From Thermoplasmata archaeon (GTDB taxonomy: Archaea; Thermoplasmatota; Thermoplasmata; Lutacidiplasmatales; UBA184): 23,689 bases of DNA. The notes under the pieces were generated by a model that was given only the letters and a program-made list of their open reading frames with translations, ran no database searches and had not been told where the DNA came from. Shown piece by piece: positions 14,494 to 21,207 of this stretch (its first letter is position 1; every line of letters starts with the position of its first letter). The stretch lies in contig JAKATE010000012.1 in NCBI GenBank assembly GCA_021828085.1, forward strand, positions 1 through 23,689. Direction: 5' to 3'. The translations under genes were made by a program, and so were the position numbers.

Positions 14494-15713
14494 GCGACCC
14501 CGCCCCGGGACGAGGGCGTTCCCCGGCCCGGGCGCGTTCCCCTGCCACCCCCCGAAAGGGGCCTTCGCGGGGCGGTTGGCCGACCGCTCTCGTCGAGTGG
14601 TTCCAGCGGGAGGCGCGACCCCTCCCGTGGAGGGAGACCCGGGACCCCTACCGGATCCTGGTGGCCGAGGTCCTCCTCCAGCAGACCCGCGTCGACCAGG
14701 CACTCCCCTTCTACCACCGGTTCCTCCGGCGCTTCCCCACCCTCGACGCGCTCGCCCGGGCCCGGGAGCCCAGCGTGCTCAAGGCGTGGGAGGGGGCGGG
14801 CTACTACGCGCGTGCCCGCCACCTTCATGCGCTCGCCCGTACGCTCGTCCGGGAGCAGGGAGGACGATTCCCCCGGAGCGCACGGGAGCTCTCCACCCTT
14901 CCCGGGGTCGGCCCGTACACTTCCCGCGCCGTCGCCGCCCTCGCCTTCGGGGAGCGGGTCGTTGCGCTCGACTCGAACGGAGTGCGGGTGCTCTCCCGGC
15001 TGGAACTCTCGAAGGGCGGCCCCGCCGAGCTCGGCGAGCGCGCCGATCGGGCGCTCGGCGAGCTTCCTCCCCGCGCCTTCAACGAGGCGCTCATGGAGTT
15101 TGGACAGCGCTACTGCCTCCCCCGGAGGCCCCGGTGCCGCGAGTGTCCGTTGCGCGGGGAGTGCCTCGCGGTCCGCAAGCTGGCGGACCCCGGCGTATTC
15201 CCCCCCCGTCGCCCCGCGCCGGCCCGCGTGCGAGAGGAGGAGGGGCGGGGGGTCCTCGTGAGCCCCGGGGGGAGGGTGCTGCTCCACCGGCGCCCCTCCC
15301 GGGGGCTCTTGGGGGGCCTCTGGGAGCTTCCGGGAGGGAGGATCCGGGCGGGGGAGGAGCCGCGGAGCGGGGTGGTGCGCACGTGGAAGGCTTCGACGGG
15401 GATCGCGACGCGGGTGGTCGCGGAATTGGGTCGGCTCGAGCAGGAGTACTCTCACCGGCACGTGGTGGTGCACGTCTTCCAGCTGGCTGCCCGGGGGAGA
15501 GTCCCGCAAGAGGTCGCGTCCGCCCGGTGGGTCCGGGCCTCCGACCTACCGCGCCTCGCTCTTCCCAGGGTCGTCCATCGCATGCGCCCCTGGATCGAGG
15601 AAGTCCTGCGCCGCCACCGGGCGGGCGAAGAAGGGACCCCCGGGTCCTTCGCCCCGGGACGGGTCAAACGGAATCCACGGGGGCCTTTTGGTCGCGGGGG
15701 GAATGGAGCCTGA
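14472..15713 (+). CDS. mutY: A/G-specific adenine glycosylase with C-terminal NUDIX-like domain
   Basis: MutY removes adenine mispaired with 8-oxoguanine. After a basic, low-complexity N-terminal tail of about 33 residues come LPWRETRDPYRILVAEVLLQQT with catalytic Glu66, the helix-hairpin-helix LPGVGPYT (143-150) and catalytic Asp167 in ALDSNGVRVLSRL. The [4Fe-4S] loop has Cys215, 222, 225 and 231 (spacing 6, 2, 5). The C-terminal part (VLVSPGGRVLLHRRPSRG, LWELPGGRI) is the MutY-type NUDIX fold that recognises 8-oxoguanine. The common D(G/T)N(V) after the catalytic Asp is replaced by DSNGV. ATG at 14472 lies inside the end of purH, suggesting co-transcription. The same frame is open far upstream, but that part is antisense-like shadow of purH and is not coding. 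The length is 413 residues. Confidence 0.94.
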   Translation: MAGLPTLSDPAPGRGRSPARARSPATPRKGPSRGGWPTALVEWFQREARPLPWRETRDPYRILVAEVLLQQTRVDQALPFYHRFLRRFPTLDALARAREPSVLKAWEGAGYYARARHLHALARTLVREQGGRFPRSARELSTLPGVGPYTSRAVAALAFGERVVALDSNGVRVLSRLELSKGGPAELGERADRALGELPPRAFNEALMEFGQRYCLPRRPRCRECPLRGECLAVRKLADPGVFPPRRPAPARVREEEGRGVLVSPGGRVLLHRRPSRGLLGGLWELPGGRIRAGEEPRSGVVRTWKASTGIATRVVAELGRLEQEYSHRHVVVHVFQLAARGRVPQEVASARWVRASDLPRLALPRVVHRMRPWIEEVLRRHRAGEEGTPGSFAPGRVKRNPRGPFGRGGNGA

Positions 15714-15743
15714 GGGGACCGGGAGCGTTCGAGGGGAGGAAGG

Positions 15744-15767
15744 ACCAGGATCCCTTTACCAGGATCC
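15744..15767. repeat. Two direct copies of ACCAGGATCC
   Basis: The 10-base unit occurs at 15744-15753 and 15758-15767, 14 bases apart, in the spacer between convergent mutY and the receiver gene. The role is unknown and it may be chance. Confidence 0.5.
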
Positions 15768-15808
15768 GGTTCTCTCGACCCCGGTCCCCTTCCCGAGGCA
15801 AGCGAGGG

Positions 15809-15827
15809 TGGGGCCTTCGTGGCCCCA
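15809..15827. terminator. Hairpin between convergent mutY and receiver gene
   Basis: TGGGGCC-TTCGT-GGCCCCA forms a 7-bp stem between the two convergent stop codons (15713 and 15835). Its symmetry suits a shared terminator for both strands. Confidence 0.5.
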
Positions 15828-15834
15828 TCGAGCT

Positions 15835-16203
15835 TCAGCCGAGCGTCGCCGCCGCCTTCGAGAGCGCGTCCAGGAGCTCGGGGATCTCGAAAGGGCGCAG
15901 GAGGACCGCTCCCGCGCCGAGCTTCCGGGCCTTCTCCTCGAACTCGTCGCCGTAGAAGGGGCTCACCAGGATGGAGGCGACCCGGGGGGTCGCCTGGCGG
16001 GCGGATTCCAGGATCTCCGCCCAGCTCCCGTCGGCCAGTTCGGCGTCCACGATGAGGATGCCGGCGAAGCCCCCCTGGAGCAGCCGCTGGGCGTCCCGGC
16101 AGCCGCGACCCTCCCCCTTGACCCGGTGATGATGGAGCCTCAGGATCGCCCGGAGGACCTCCCGGGTCTCGTCGTTGCCGCCGATCACCGCGATGTCGCT
16201 CAA
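15835..16203 (-). CDS. Stand-alone receiver-like protein (degenerate CheY fold)
   Basis: This 122-residue protein has the alternating strand and helix pattern of a receiver domain and no output domain. The phospho-acceptor equivalent is Asp53 in ILIVDAELADGSW. The acidic pocket shows GGNDE (Asn10-Asp11) in place of the usual Asp pair. The Thr/Ser switch position is Ser81 (LVSPFYG). The conserved Lys is Arg103 in LLRPFEIPEL. Binding of Mg2+ and phosphorylation may therefore be weakened, so it might work without a kinase. Its ATG overlaps the stop of the Lrp-type gene by four bases (ATGA), so the two are translated together and probably act together. No histidine kinase is nearby. Confidence 0.85.
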   Translation of the reverse strand: MSDIAVIGGNDETREVLRAILRLHHHRVKGEGRGCRDAQRLLQGGFAGILIVDAELADGSWAEILESARQATPRVASILVSPFYGDEFEEKARKLGAGAVLLRPFEIPELLDALSKAAATLG

Positions 16204-16766
16204 CTTCCCCCCGGGGCGATCGAGGGGACCACCAGCGGCTTGAACCCTCGGGGGAGGCGGGCCTGGGGGCCTTCGAGCAGGATCTTGGTCAGCAACGTCC
16301 TCGGGTCCTCTTTGAGTATGCTCCTTCCTGAGAGCGTATAGCTCCGGTGTATCTCCAATAGCTCGCAGTACTGCGACTGCAGGACGTGGAAGAAGCGATC
16401 CTCCTCTTCCATGTTTCGGAAACCGGTGAGCACCAGATGCGTCACCTGGCCCTCCGGGAGGCGGTAGATGGCGAGGACGTTCTCGTGGCGGATAAGCTCG
16501 GACTGGATCCCCTGCCCCCCGTTGTACGACCAGCCCTTGGGGAGCAGGCGGACCTCGACGAGCGCGAAGACCTGGATGCCGAGGGCGCCCAGATTGAGGA
16601 CCGGCCGGTAGCCCTGGAGGATCCCGGTCCGCTCGAGCTTGAGCCGGATCTTCCTCGCCGCGGTGGGGCTCACGCCGAGCCGTTCCGCGATCTCGGTGTT
16701 GCTGAGCGCCCCATCCTCGAGGATGAGGAGGAGGAACTGCCGTTCGTGGGGGCTCAGGTCCACCAT
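16200..16766 (-). CDS. Lrp/AsnC-family transcription regulator
   Basis: The 188-residue protein has an N-terminal winged helix-turn-helix (LSPHERQFLLLILEDGALSNTEIAERLGVSPTAARKIRLKLERTGIL, about residues 4-50). A region follows that fits the RAM/AsnC ligand-binding fold (IQVFALVEVRLL ... VTHLVLTGFRN ... EIHRSYTLSGRS), and a C-terminal tail of about 35 residues is longer than in classic Lrp. Lrp proteins sense amino acids and act as multimers. It sits between an ammonia-lyase gene and the receiver gene on the same strand, so amino acid metabolism is a likely target, but this is inference. Its own TATA box is seen. The ATGA overlap with the receiver gene indicates an operon. Confidence 0.92.
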   Translation of the reverse strand: MVDLSPHERQFLLLILEDGALSNTEIAERLGVSPTAARKIRLKLERTGILQGYRPVLNLGALGIQVFALVEVRLLPKGWSYNGGQGIQSELIRHENVLAIYRLPEGQVTHLVLTGFRNMEEEDRFFHVLQSQYCELLEIHRSYTLSGRSILKEDPRTLLTKILLEGPQARLPRGFKPLVVPSIAPGGS

Positions 16767-16823
16767 GGGTTGGGAGTCATCCTGTCACCGCTGATGTATC
16801 ATGTGGTGCGAAGGAGAAACCAT

Positions 16824-16832
16824 AGTATAAAC
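16824..16832 (-). promoter_or_regulatory. TATA box for the Lrp-receiver operon
   Basis: The minus strand reads GTTTATACT, giving a leader of about 35 bases before the ATG at 16766. It lies downstream of the ammonia-lyase gene, so the Lrp pair has its own promoter. Confidence 0.65.
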
Positions 16833-16851
16833 GTATCCGTTCTTAAAATGT

Positions 16852-16865
16852 ACACCCTTCGGTGT
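16852..16865 (-). terminator. Terminator-like hairpin after the ammonia-lyase gene
   Basis: On the minus strand ACACC-GAAG-GGTGT is followed by ACATTTT, a short hairpin with a T-run 11 bases past the lyase stop. It separates that gene from the Lrp promoter. Confidence 0.5.
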
Positions 16866-16875
16866 CCATTCCCCC

Positions 16876-18411
16876 TCACCCGGGAGGGGGGGCGTTCCCG
16901 AGCCCCGACTCCATCTCGGCCACGAGCGAGCCCTCCCGCAGTTCCCGGGCGATCCGCTCCAGGTCGGCCGAGGAGCTCCGGTCCTCCACGAGGGCCGGGG
17001 CCCGCCGGCGGACCGCCGCCCGCGCGCTCTCTGAGCCCACCCCTCCGTGCCGGGGACGGCGCAGTTCCAGCGCCTGGGCTCCCAGGAGCAGCTCCACGGC
17101 GACGATCCGGGAGAGGTTGTCCAGCAGCCGACGCGCCTTCGCCCCGGCGGTCGCGCCCTGGCTGTTGAAGTCCTCCTGGTTCGCCGAGGTCGGGAGCGAG
17201 GCCGCGCTCGCCGGATCCACAAGCAGCCGGTCCTCCGCGACGAGGGCCGCCGCCACGTAGGGGGGGATCATGTAGCCGGAGGAGACCCCCGCCTCCGGCA
17301 GGAGGAAGGGGGGGAGCCCCCGCGAGAGCTTGGCGTCCACGAGGCGCGCGATGCGGCGTTCGGAGAAGCTCCCCACATAGCTCAGCGCCAGGGCGAGCAT
17401 GTCCAGGGTCAGGGCGATCGGCTGGCCGTGGAAGTTGCCCCCCCCGAGGATCTCCTCGCCGAAGACGAGCGGATTGTCCGAGGAGGCGTTCACCTCGTGG
17501 CGGAAGAGCTCCTCCCCCCATTGGAGCCCCTGCCGGACCGCCCCCAGGACCTGCGGTAGGCAGCGGAGCACGTAGGGGTCCTGCCCCCGCTCCTCCCCCG
17601 TGCGGGCGAGCTCGCTCCCTTCGAGGAGCGCCCGGAGGTGGCGGGCCTCCTCGATCTGCGCCGGCAGCCCGCGGGCCTCCTGGATGCGCCCGTCGAGCGG
17701 ACCCAAGTTCCCTTCCAGGGCGTCGAAGGACATCGCCGCGCCGAACTCGGCCGCGCGGAGCAGCTGATGCCCGTCCTCGAGGAGGAGCCCCAGCTGCGCG
17801 GTCATGAGCGAGGTCCCGTTGACCAGGCTGATCCCCTCCTTCTCCTCGAGCACCAGGGGCTGGAGGCCCGCGCGCGAGAGGGCCGGGGCGGAGGGCTCGG
17901 CCCCCCTTCCGTCCGCCGCCAGGAGCGGCCCCTCGCCGACGAGGCCCCAGGCCAGGTGCGCGAGCGGCGCCAGGTCCCCCGAGGCCCCGACCGAGCCCGT
18001 CTCGGGGACGAAGGGGACCAGGTCGTGGTTGAGCCAGCCGAGGAGGGTCTCCACGATCGTGGGCCGCACCCCGGAGTTCCCCTGGGCCAGTCCCTGGGCG
18101 CGGACCAGCATCATCGCGCGGACCAGGTCGCGGGGGAGCGGGGACCCGACCGCGCTCGCGTGCGAGCGGACCAGGTTGAGCTGGAGGCGCCGCCGGTCCG
18201 CCGGCGGGATCCAGCGGTCCGCGAGGGCCCCGAAGCCGCTGGTGATCCCGTAGACGGGACGGGAGGAGCGGGCCACCTCCTCCACCACCCGGCGGGAACG
18301 CTCCATGCGCGATCGCGCCTCGGCGTCCAGGGCCACGGGTCGCTTTCGGCGGGCCACCTCGACGAAGGTCTCCCGGGTCAGCGGGGCCCCTCCGATGAGC
18401 AGGACCTCCAT
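16876..18411 (-). CDS. hutH: Histidine ammonia-lyase family protein (MIO enzyme)
   Basis: The family removes ammonia from L-histidine to give urocanate, using a self-formed MIO prosthetic group. The MIO triad Ala143-Ser144-Gly145 lies in GSVGASGDLAPLAH, almost the same position as in bacterial HutH. YGITSGFG (54-61), LNLVRSHASAVG and NASSDNPLVF are present. The C-terminal half has PTSANQEDFNSQGA where HutH usually has NQEDHVSM; the Glu is kept but the His is Phe, and NSQG recalls phenylalanine/tyrosine lyases. The 511-residue length is normal. ATG at 18411 is chosen because the family begins MEVLLIGG; the frame is open upstream without family features. No hutU, hutI or hutG is nearby. An Lrp regulator lies downstream and a copper protein is divergent. 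HutH is most likely, but another aromatic amino acid lyase or an aminomutase is possible. Confidence 0.9.
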   Translation of the reverse strand: MEVLLIGGAPLTRETFVEVARRKRPVALDAEARSRMERSRRVVEEVARSSRPVYGITSGFGALADRWIPPADRRRLQLNLVRSHASAVGSPLPRDLVRAMMLVRAQGLAQGNSGVRPTIVETLLGWLNHDLVPFVPETGSVGASGDLAPLAHLAWGLVGEGPLLAADGRGAEPSAPALSRAGLQPLVLEEKEGISLVNGTSLMTAQLGLLLEDGHQLLRAAEFGAAMSFDALEGNLGPLDGRIQEARGLPAQIEEARHLRALLEGSELARTGEERGQDPYVLRCLPQVLGAVRQGLQWGEELFRHEVNASSDNPLVFGEEILGGGNFHGQPIALTLDMLALALSYVGSFSERRIARLVDAKLSRGLPPFLLPEAGVSSGYMIPPYVAAALVAEDRLLVDPASAASLPTSANQEDFNSQGATAGAKARRLLDNLSRIVAVELLLGAQALELRRPRHGGVGSESARAAVRRRAPALVEDRSSSADLERIARELREGSLVAEMESGLGNAPPPG

Positions 18412-18507
18412 CGCCCGCGGGGACGCGAGAGGGCGCAGATGAGGGTTCTCCCCGGACGGGGGCCGCCCTTCGTGCCGGCGCCCCCTCGGTCGGACGTTCT
18501 GACAAAG

Positions 18508-18514
18508 GGATAAG
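18508..18514. promoter_or_regulatory. AT-rich element between the divergent lyase and copper-protein genes
   Basis: GGATAAG on the plus strand is about 28 bases before the ATG at 18539 and would make that transcript leaderless. The same bases read CTTATCC on the minus strand, 100 bases before the lyase ATG. It is the only AT-rich spot in the spacer, so the two promoters may share or compete for it. Confidence 0.4.
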
Positions 18515-18538
18515 ACGGAGGCCCGGTTGCTCTGGGCC

Positions 18539-19216
18539 ATGTCGGGAGCGCCCGAACCTTCCGCTCCGCAGAACGAGCTCCCCCTCCAACCTCCTCCGCG
18601 GAGCAAGGCCCGCCGGTGGGCCCCGGTGATCGTGGGACTCATCCTCATCGTCGCAGCCATCACCTTCGTGGCGAGCTACAACCTCTACCCGGTGGGCAAG
18701 GGAACGTCGACCCCGGCGACGGTCTGCCAGGGAGGGGCTGCTGCGGGGAACTACCACTTCTCCTTCGTCGGAGGGATCCCCACGGTCAACAACGGGATCA
18801 ACTTCAACGGTACCATCCCGGGACCCTGCGTCATGGTCGGCAACGGGAGCCACGTGACCGTCCACTACCAGGTCGACGCCCAGTCGCCGCTCAATCACAG
18901 CTGGGTGCTGATCCCCGCGAACGGGACCGCCACGAGCCTCCCGGCCTTCCCGGGAGCCGGTTTCTCCAACAACACCCGCTTCACGGGGATCCCCCCGGGA
19001 AGCTCGGTCGTCTTCTCGTTCTGGACGAACCAGTCGGGGAGCTACAAGTACATCTGCGAGGTCTACGGCCACTACGACGCGGGGATGTACGGCTGGTTCA
19101 ACGTGAGCAATCCGCAGCCCTCGGCCATCTACGGCCTTGGAGCGGGACCGTCACCACAATCCCTTCCATCTCCGGCGGCGGGGATGCGCTCCCTCGCGGT
19201 CCCCGAGCGTCTCTGA
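18539..19216 (+). CDS. Sulfocyanin-like blue copper protein, membrane-anchored
   Basis: This is a small electron-transfer protein outside the membrane. A proline-rich cytoplasmic start is followed by one transmembrane helix (APVIVGLILIVAAITFVASY, about 28-47). A cupredoxin domain follows, with type 1 copper ligands His120 (NHSW), Cys173, His178 and Met183 (CEVYGHYDAGM). The sulfocyanin motif normally reads CxxPGH; here the residue before Gly is Tyr. Cys63 and Cys97 could form a disulfide, and there are several sequons (NGT, NGS, NHS, NNT, NQS, NVS). A Ser/Pro/Gly-rich tail of about 30 residues follows the domain. Sulfocyanins serve terminal oxidase chains of acidophilic archaea. ATG at 18539 is preferred to TTG at 18527. 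It diverges from the lyase gene; no oxidase genes are in the window. Confidence 0.9.
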   Translation: MSGAPEPSAPQNELPLQPPPRSKARRWAPVIVGLILIVAAITFVASYNLYPVGKGTSTPATVCQGGAAAGNYHFSFVGGIPTVNNGINFNGTIPGPCVMVGNGSHVTVHYQVDAQSPLNHSWVLIPANGTATSLPAFPGAGFSNNTRFTGIPPGSSVVFSFWTNQSGSYKYICEVYGHYDAGMYGWFNVSNPQPSAIYGLGAGPSPQSLPSPAAGMRSLAVPERL

Positions 19217-19273
19217 GCGAGGGCCTCGTCTCCTCCACCTACGCACGGGAGAGGTCGGGGATCCCTGAGGCCC

Positions 19274-19311
19274 GTCGGGGAGGGCCAGCGCTTTCCAGCA
19301 CGCTCCCCGAC
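19274..19311. terminator. Inverted repeat between convergent copper-protein and radA genes
   Basis: GTCGGGGAG (19274-19282) and CTCCCCGAC (19303-19311) match perfectly over 9 bp across a 20-base loop. It is the main structure in the 228-base spacer 19217-19444, in which I see no gene. It probably terminates one or both convergent transcripts. Confidence 0.45.
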
Positions 19312-19444
19312 ACTTCCTCCGGCCCTCGCGCTGCGTCGAGCGGGGGGTGAGCCTGGTCGGCGTCGGCCCGAGGGGAGAACGTGCCCGCGGGAAGGGAGCC
19401 TCCTGGGGTCGATGCGGCCGCCGGCTGGGGGACCCACGGCCCGG

Positions 19445-20428
19445 CTAGTCCCGGATGCCCTCGCCGGTCACGGAGAAGACCGCCTCCCCCTCCGGCAGGT
19501 TGGGGGAGTCGACCAGCCGGGCGATGCGCCGCGGGGGCTTCGACTTCCGGAGATAGATCCGGTACGTGGCCGTGTGGCCGACGATATTCCCGCCGATCGG
19601 CCCGGTGGGGTCGCCGAAGAGCACGTCGGGGCGGGCCGAGACCTGGTTCGTGCAGAGGATCGCCGCATTGAAGACATCGCCGAAGCGCAGGAGCTCGTGC
19701 ATGTGGCGGTTGAGCCGCTGCTGGCGCTCGGCGAGCGCCCCCCGGCCGAGGAACTCGGCGCGGAAGTGCGCGGTGAGGGAGTCCACCACCAGGAGGCGCA
19801 CCGGGCGCTCCCGGGCGAGCTCGAAGGCCTTGGGGACGAGCAGCTCCTGGTGGTTCGAGTTGAACGCCCGCGCCACATGGACGCGTTCGAGGGCCTGGGT
19901 GGGATCGAGCCCGAGCGCCTTGGCGATCTCGGCCAGTCGCTCGGCGCGGAAGGTGTTCTCGGTATCGATCCAGACCGCTTCGCCCGCGAGGCCCCCCTGG
20001 TCGGGGGGGAGCTGCACGCTGGCGGAGAGCTGGAGCCCGAGCTGGGTCTTGCCCGAGCCGAACTGCCCGTAGACCTCGGTGATGGCCTGGGTCTCCACGC
20101 CGCCGCCGAGGAGCTCGTCGAGGGCCTTCGAGAGGGTGGAGATCCGCCCGAGCTTCCTGCGTCGCTCGAGGATCGCGCTTCCCGACTCGAACCCGCCCAC
20201 CTGGACCCGCTTGCGGGCCTCCTGGATGATCTTCTGGGCGGCCCCCTCCCCGATGTCCGCGGCGGTGGCGACGTCATCCGGGGAGGCGACGGCGAGCTCC
20301 ATCAGGTCCGCGTAGCCGGATTCCCGCAGCTTGTCGGCGGTGGCCTGTCCGACCCCCGGGAGGTCCTCGAGCTCCGGAGGGGCCTCCTCCGTCTCGGCCG
20401 GGGCCGGCTTCTGCGCCTTGGGGCTCAT
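19445..20428 (-). CDS. radA: DNA repair and recombination protein RadA
   Basis: RadA is the archaeal Rad51/RecA recombinase that forms filaments on single-stranded DNA and drives strand exchange. The 327-residue protein has an N-terminal helix-hairpin-helix domain (LEDLPGVGQATADKLRESGY, about 20-39). A polymerisation/linker part (GGFESGSAI) follows, then Walker A GQFGSGKT (121-128), WIDTENTFR, Walker B LLVVDS (212-217) and the DNA-binding loops (AEFLGRGALAERQQRL, TNQVSARPD, GGNIVGHTATYRIYLRKSK). All motifs are intact and there is no intein. Phe79 in GGFESG is likely the subunit-docking residue. A strong TATA box lies 27 bases before the ATG, so the transcript should be leaderless. It is convergent with the copper-protein gene and downstream of the OsmC-family gene. 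Confidence 0.98.
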   Translation of the reverse strand: MSPKAQKPAPAETEEAPPELEDLPGVGQATADKLRESGYADLMELAVASPDDVATAADIGEGAAQKIIQEARKRVQVGGFESGSAILERRRKLGRISTLSKALDELLGGGVETQAITEVYGQFGSGKTQLGLQLSASVQLPPDQGGLAGEAVWIDTENTFRAERLAEIAKALGLDPTQALERVHVARAFNSNHQELLVPKAFELARERPVRLLVVDSLTAHFRAEFLGRGALAERQQRLNRHMHELLRFGDVFNAAILCTNQVSARPDVLFGDPTGPIGGNIVGHTATYRIYLRKSKPPRRIARLVDSPNLPEGEAVFSVTGEGIRD

Positions 20429-20450
20429 CCCGGCGCAGGACCGACCCGGG

Positions 20451-20460
20451 CCATATATAC
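20451..20460 (-). promoter_or_regulatory. TATA box for radA (leaderless)
   Basis: GTATATATGG on the minus strand is centred 27 bases before the ATG at 20428, so transcription should start at or next to the start codon. It is the clearest TATA box in the window. Confidence 0.85.
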
Positions 20461-20528
20461 CCCGGGGAGGGGACGTGAAACCCCCCTCCGGTGCGGCTCC
20501 CGACCGGGGGAAGGAGGGACGCCGACCG

Positions 20529-21026
20529 TCAGTCCGGGGCGACCCGGGGGGCGTTGCGCGGCAGGACCGTGATCCGGGGCAGATGCTCCACGGGGAAGTT
20601 CACGGAACGGGCGAGGAAGCACTTCGCGTGGGCGTCGTCATGCAAGGAGGCGGCCCGGCCCGGGTCGCCCCGGGAGAGGGTCACCCGGGGGTGGAGCGTC
20701 ACGCGGGTGAACCGGCCGCCCCCATCCGGCGCCAACTCCAGCCGCCCCTCGGCCCGGTCCTCATACTCCTCCACGACGATCCCGTGGTCCGCGCAGAGGT
20801 GGAGGTACCAGAGCATGTGACAGGCGGAGAGCGATCCGACGAAGAGCTCCTCGGGGTTGTACCGGGAGGCGTCACCGCGGAAGACCGGGTCCGAGGAGCC
20901 CAGCAGGGGCGGCTTGCCGCGGGACGAGAGGACGTGGTCGCGTCCGTAGCCCCGGTAATCCTCGGTCCCCTGCCCCCGGTTGCCCGTCCAGCGGAGGTCG
21001 ATCGAATACTCATGGGAGTTGGTCAC
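20529..21026 (-). CDS. OsmC-family peroxiredoxin-like protein
   Basis: OsmC and Ohr proteins reduce organic or hydrogen peroxides with a pair of reactive cysteines in a homodimer. This 165-residue protein has NPEELFVGSLSACHMLWYLHL with Cys69 and DAHAKCFLARSVNFPV with Cys136, the two conserved sites, and HGIVVEEYEDRAEGRLEL between them. The N-terminal strands (HEYSIDLRWTGNRG, DHVLSSRGKPPLLGSSDP) are normal for the family. The start is GTG at 21026. An upstream CTTAGTGTAA (21065-21074, minus strand) could be its TATA box. It is followed by radA on the same strand after 100 bases, and radA has its own promoter. The exact peroxide substrate and the reductant are not readable from sequence. Confidence 0.92.
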   Translation of the reverse strand: MTNSHEYSIDLRWTGNRGQGTEDYRGYGRDHVLSSRGKPPLLGSSDPVFRGDASRYNPEELFVGSLSACHMLWYLHLCADHGIVVEEYEDRAEGRLELAPDGGGRFTRVTLHPRVTLSRGDPGRAASLHDDAHAKCFLARSVNFPVEHLPRITVLPRNAPRVAPD

Positions 21027-21207
21027 GGCGGCCTTACTCCCACCGCGTCGGGGCGGGGACGCCTGTTACACTAAGGGAGCGGAGCGGGGGAAGGCTCCCT
21101 CGGGGCCTCCCCTGGGCCTCTGCCGGCTTCGGGGACCCGGCGGAGTGCCTTCCCCCCGTCCGCCCCCTCGTGGCGGGAATCCCCGACAGCGGGTTCACGG
21201 AGTCCCC

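Noticed and set aside
16799..19072. Minus-strand frame of 757 codons spanning the lyase and copper-protein genes
   Set aside because: It is repetitive Arg/Gly/Pro text running across two real genes on opposite strands.
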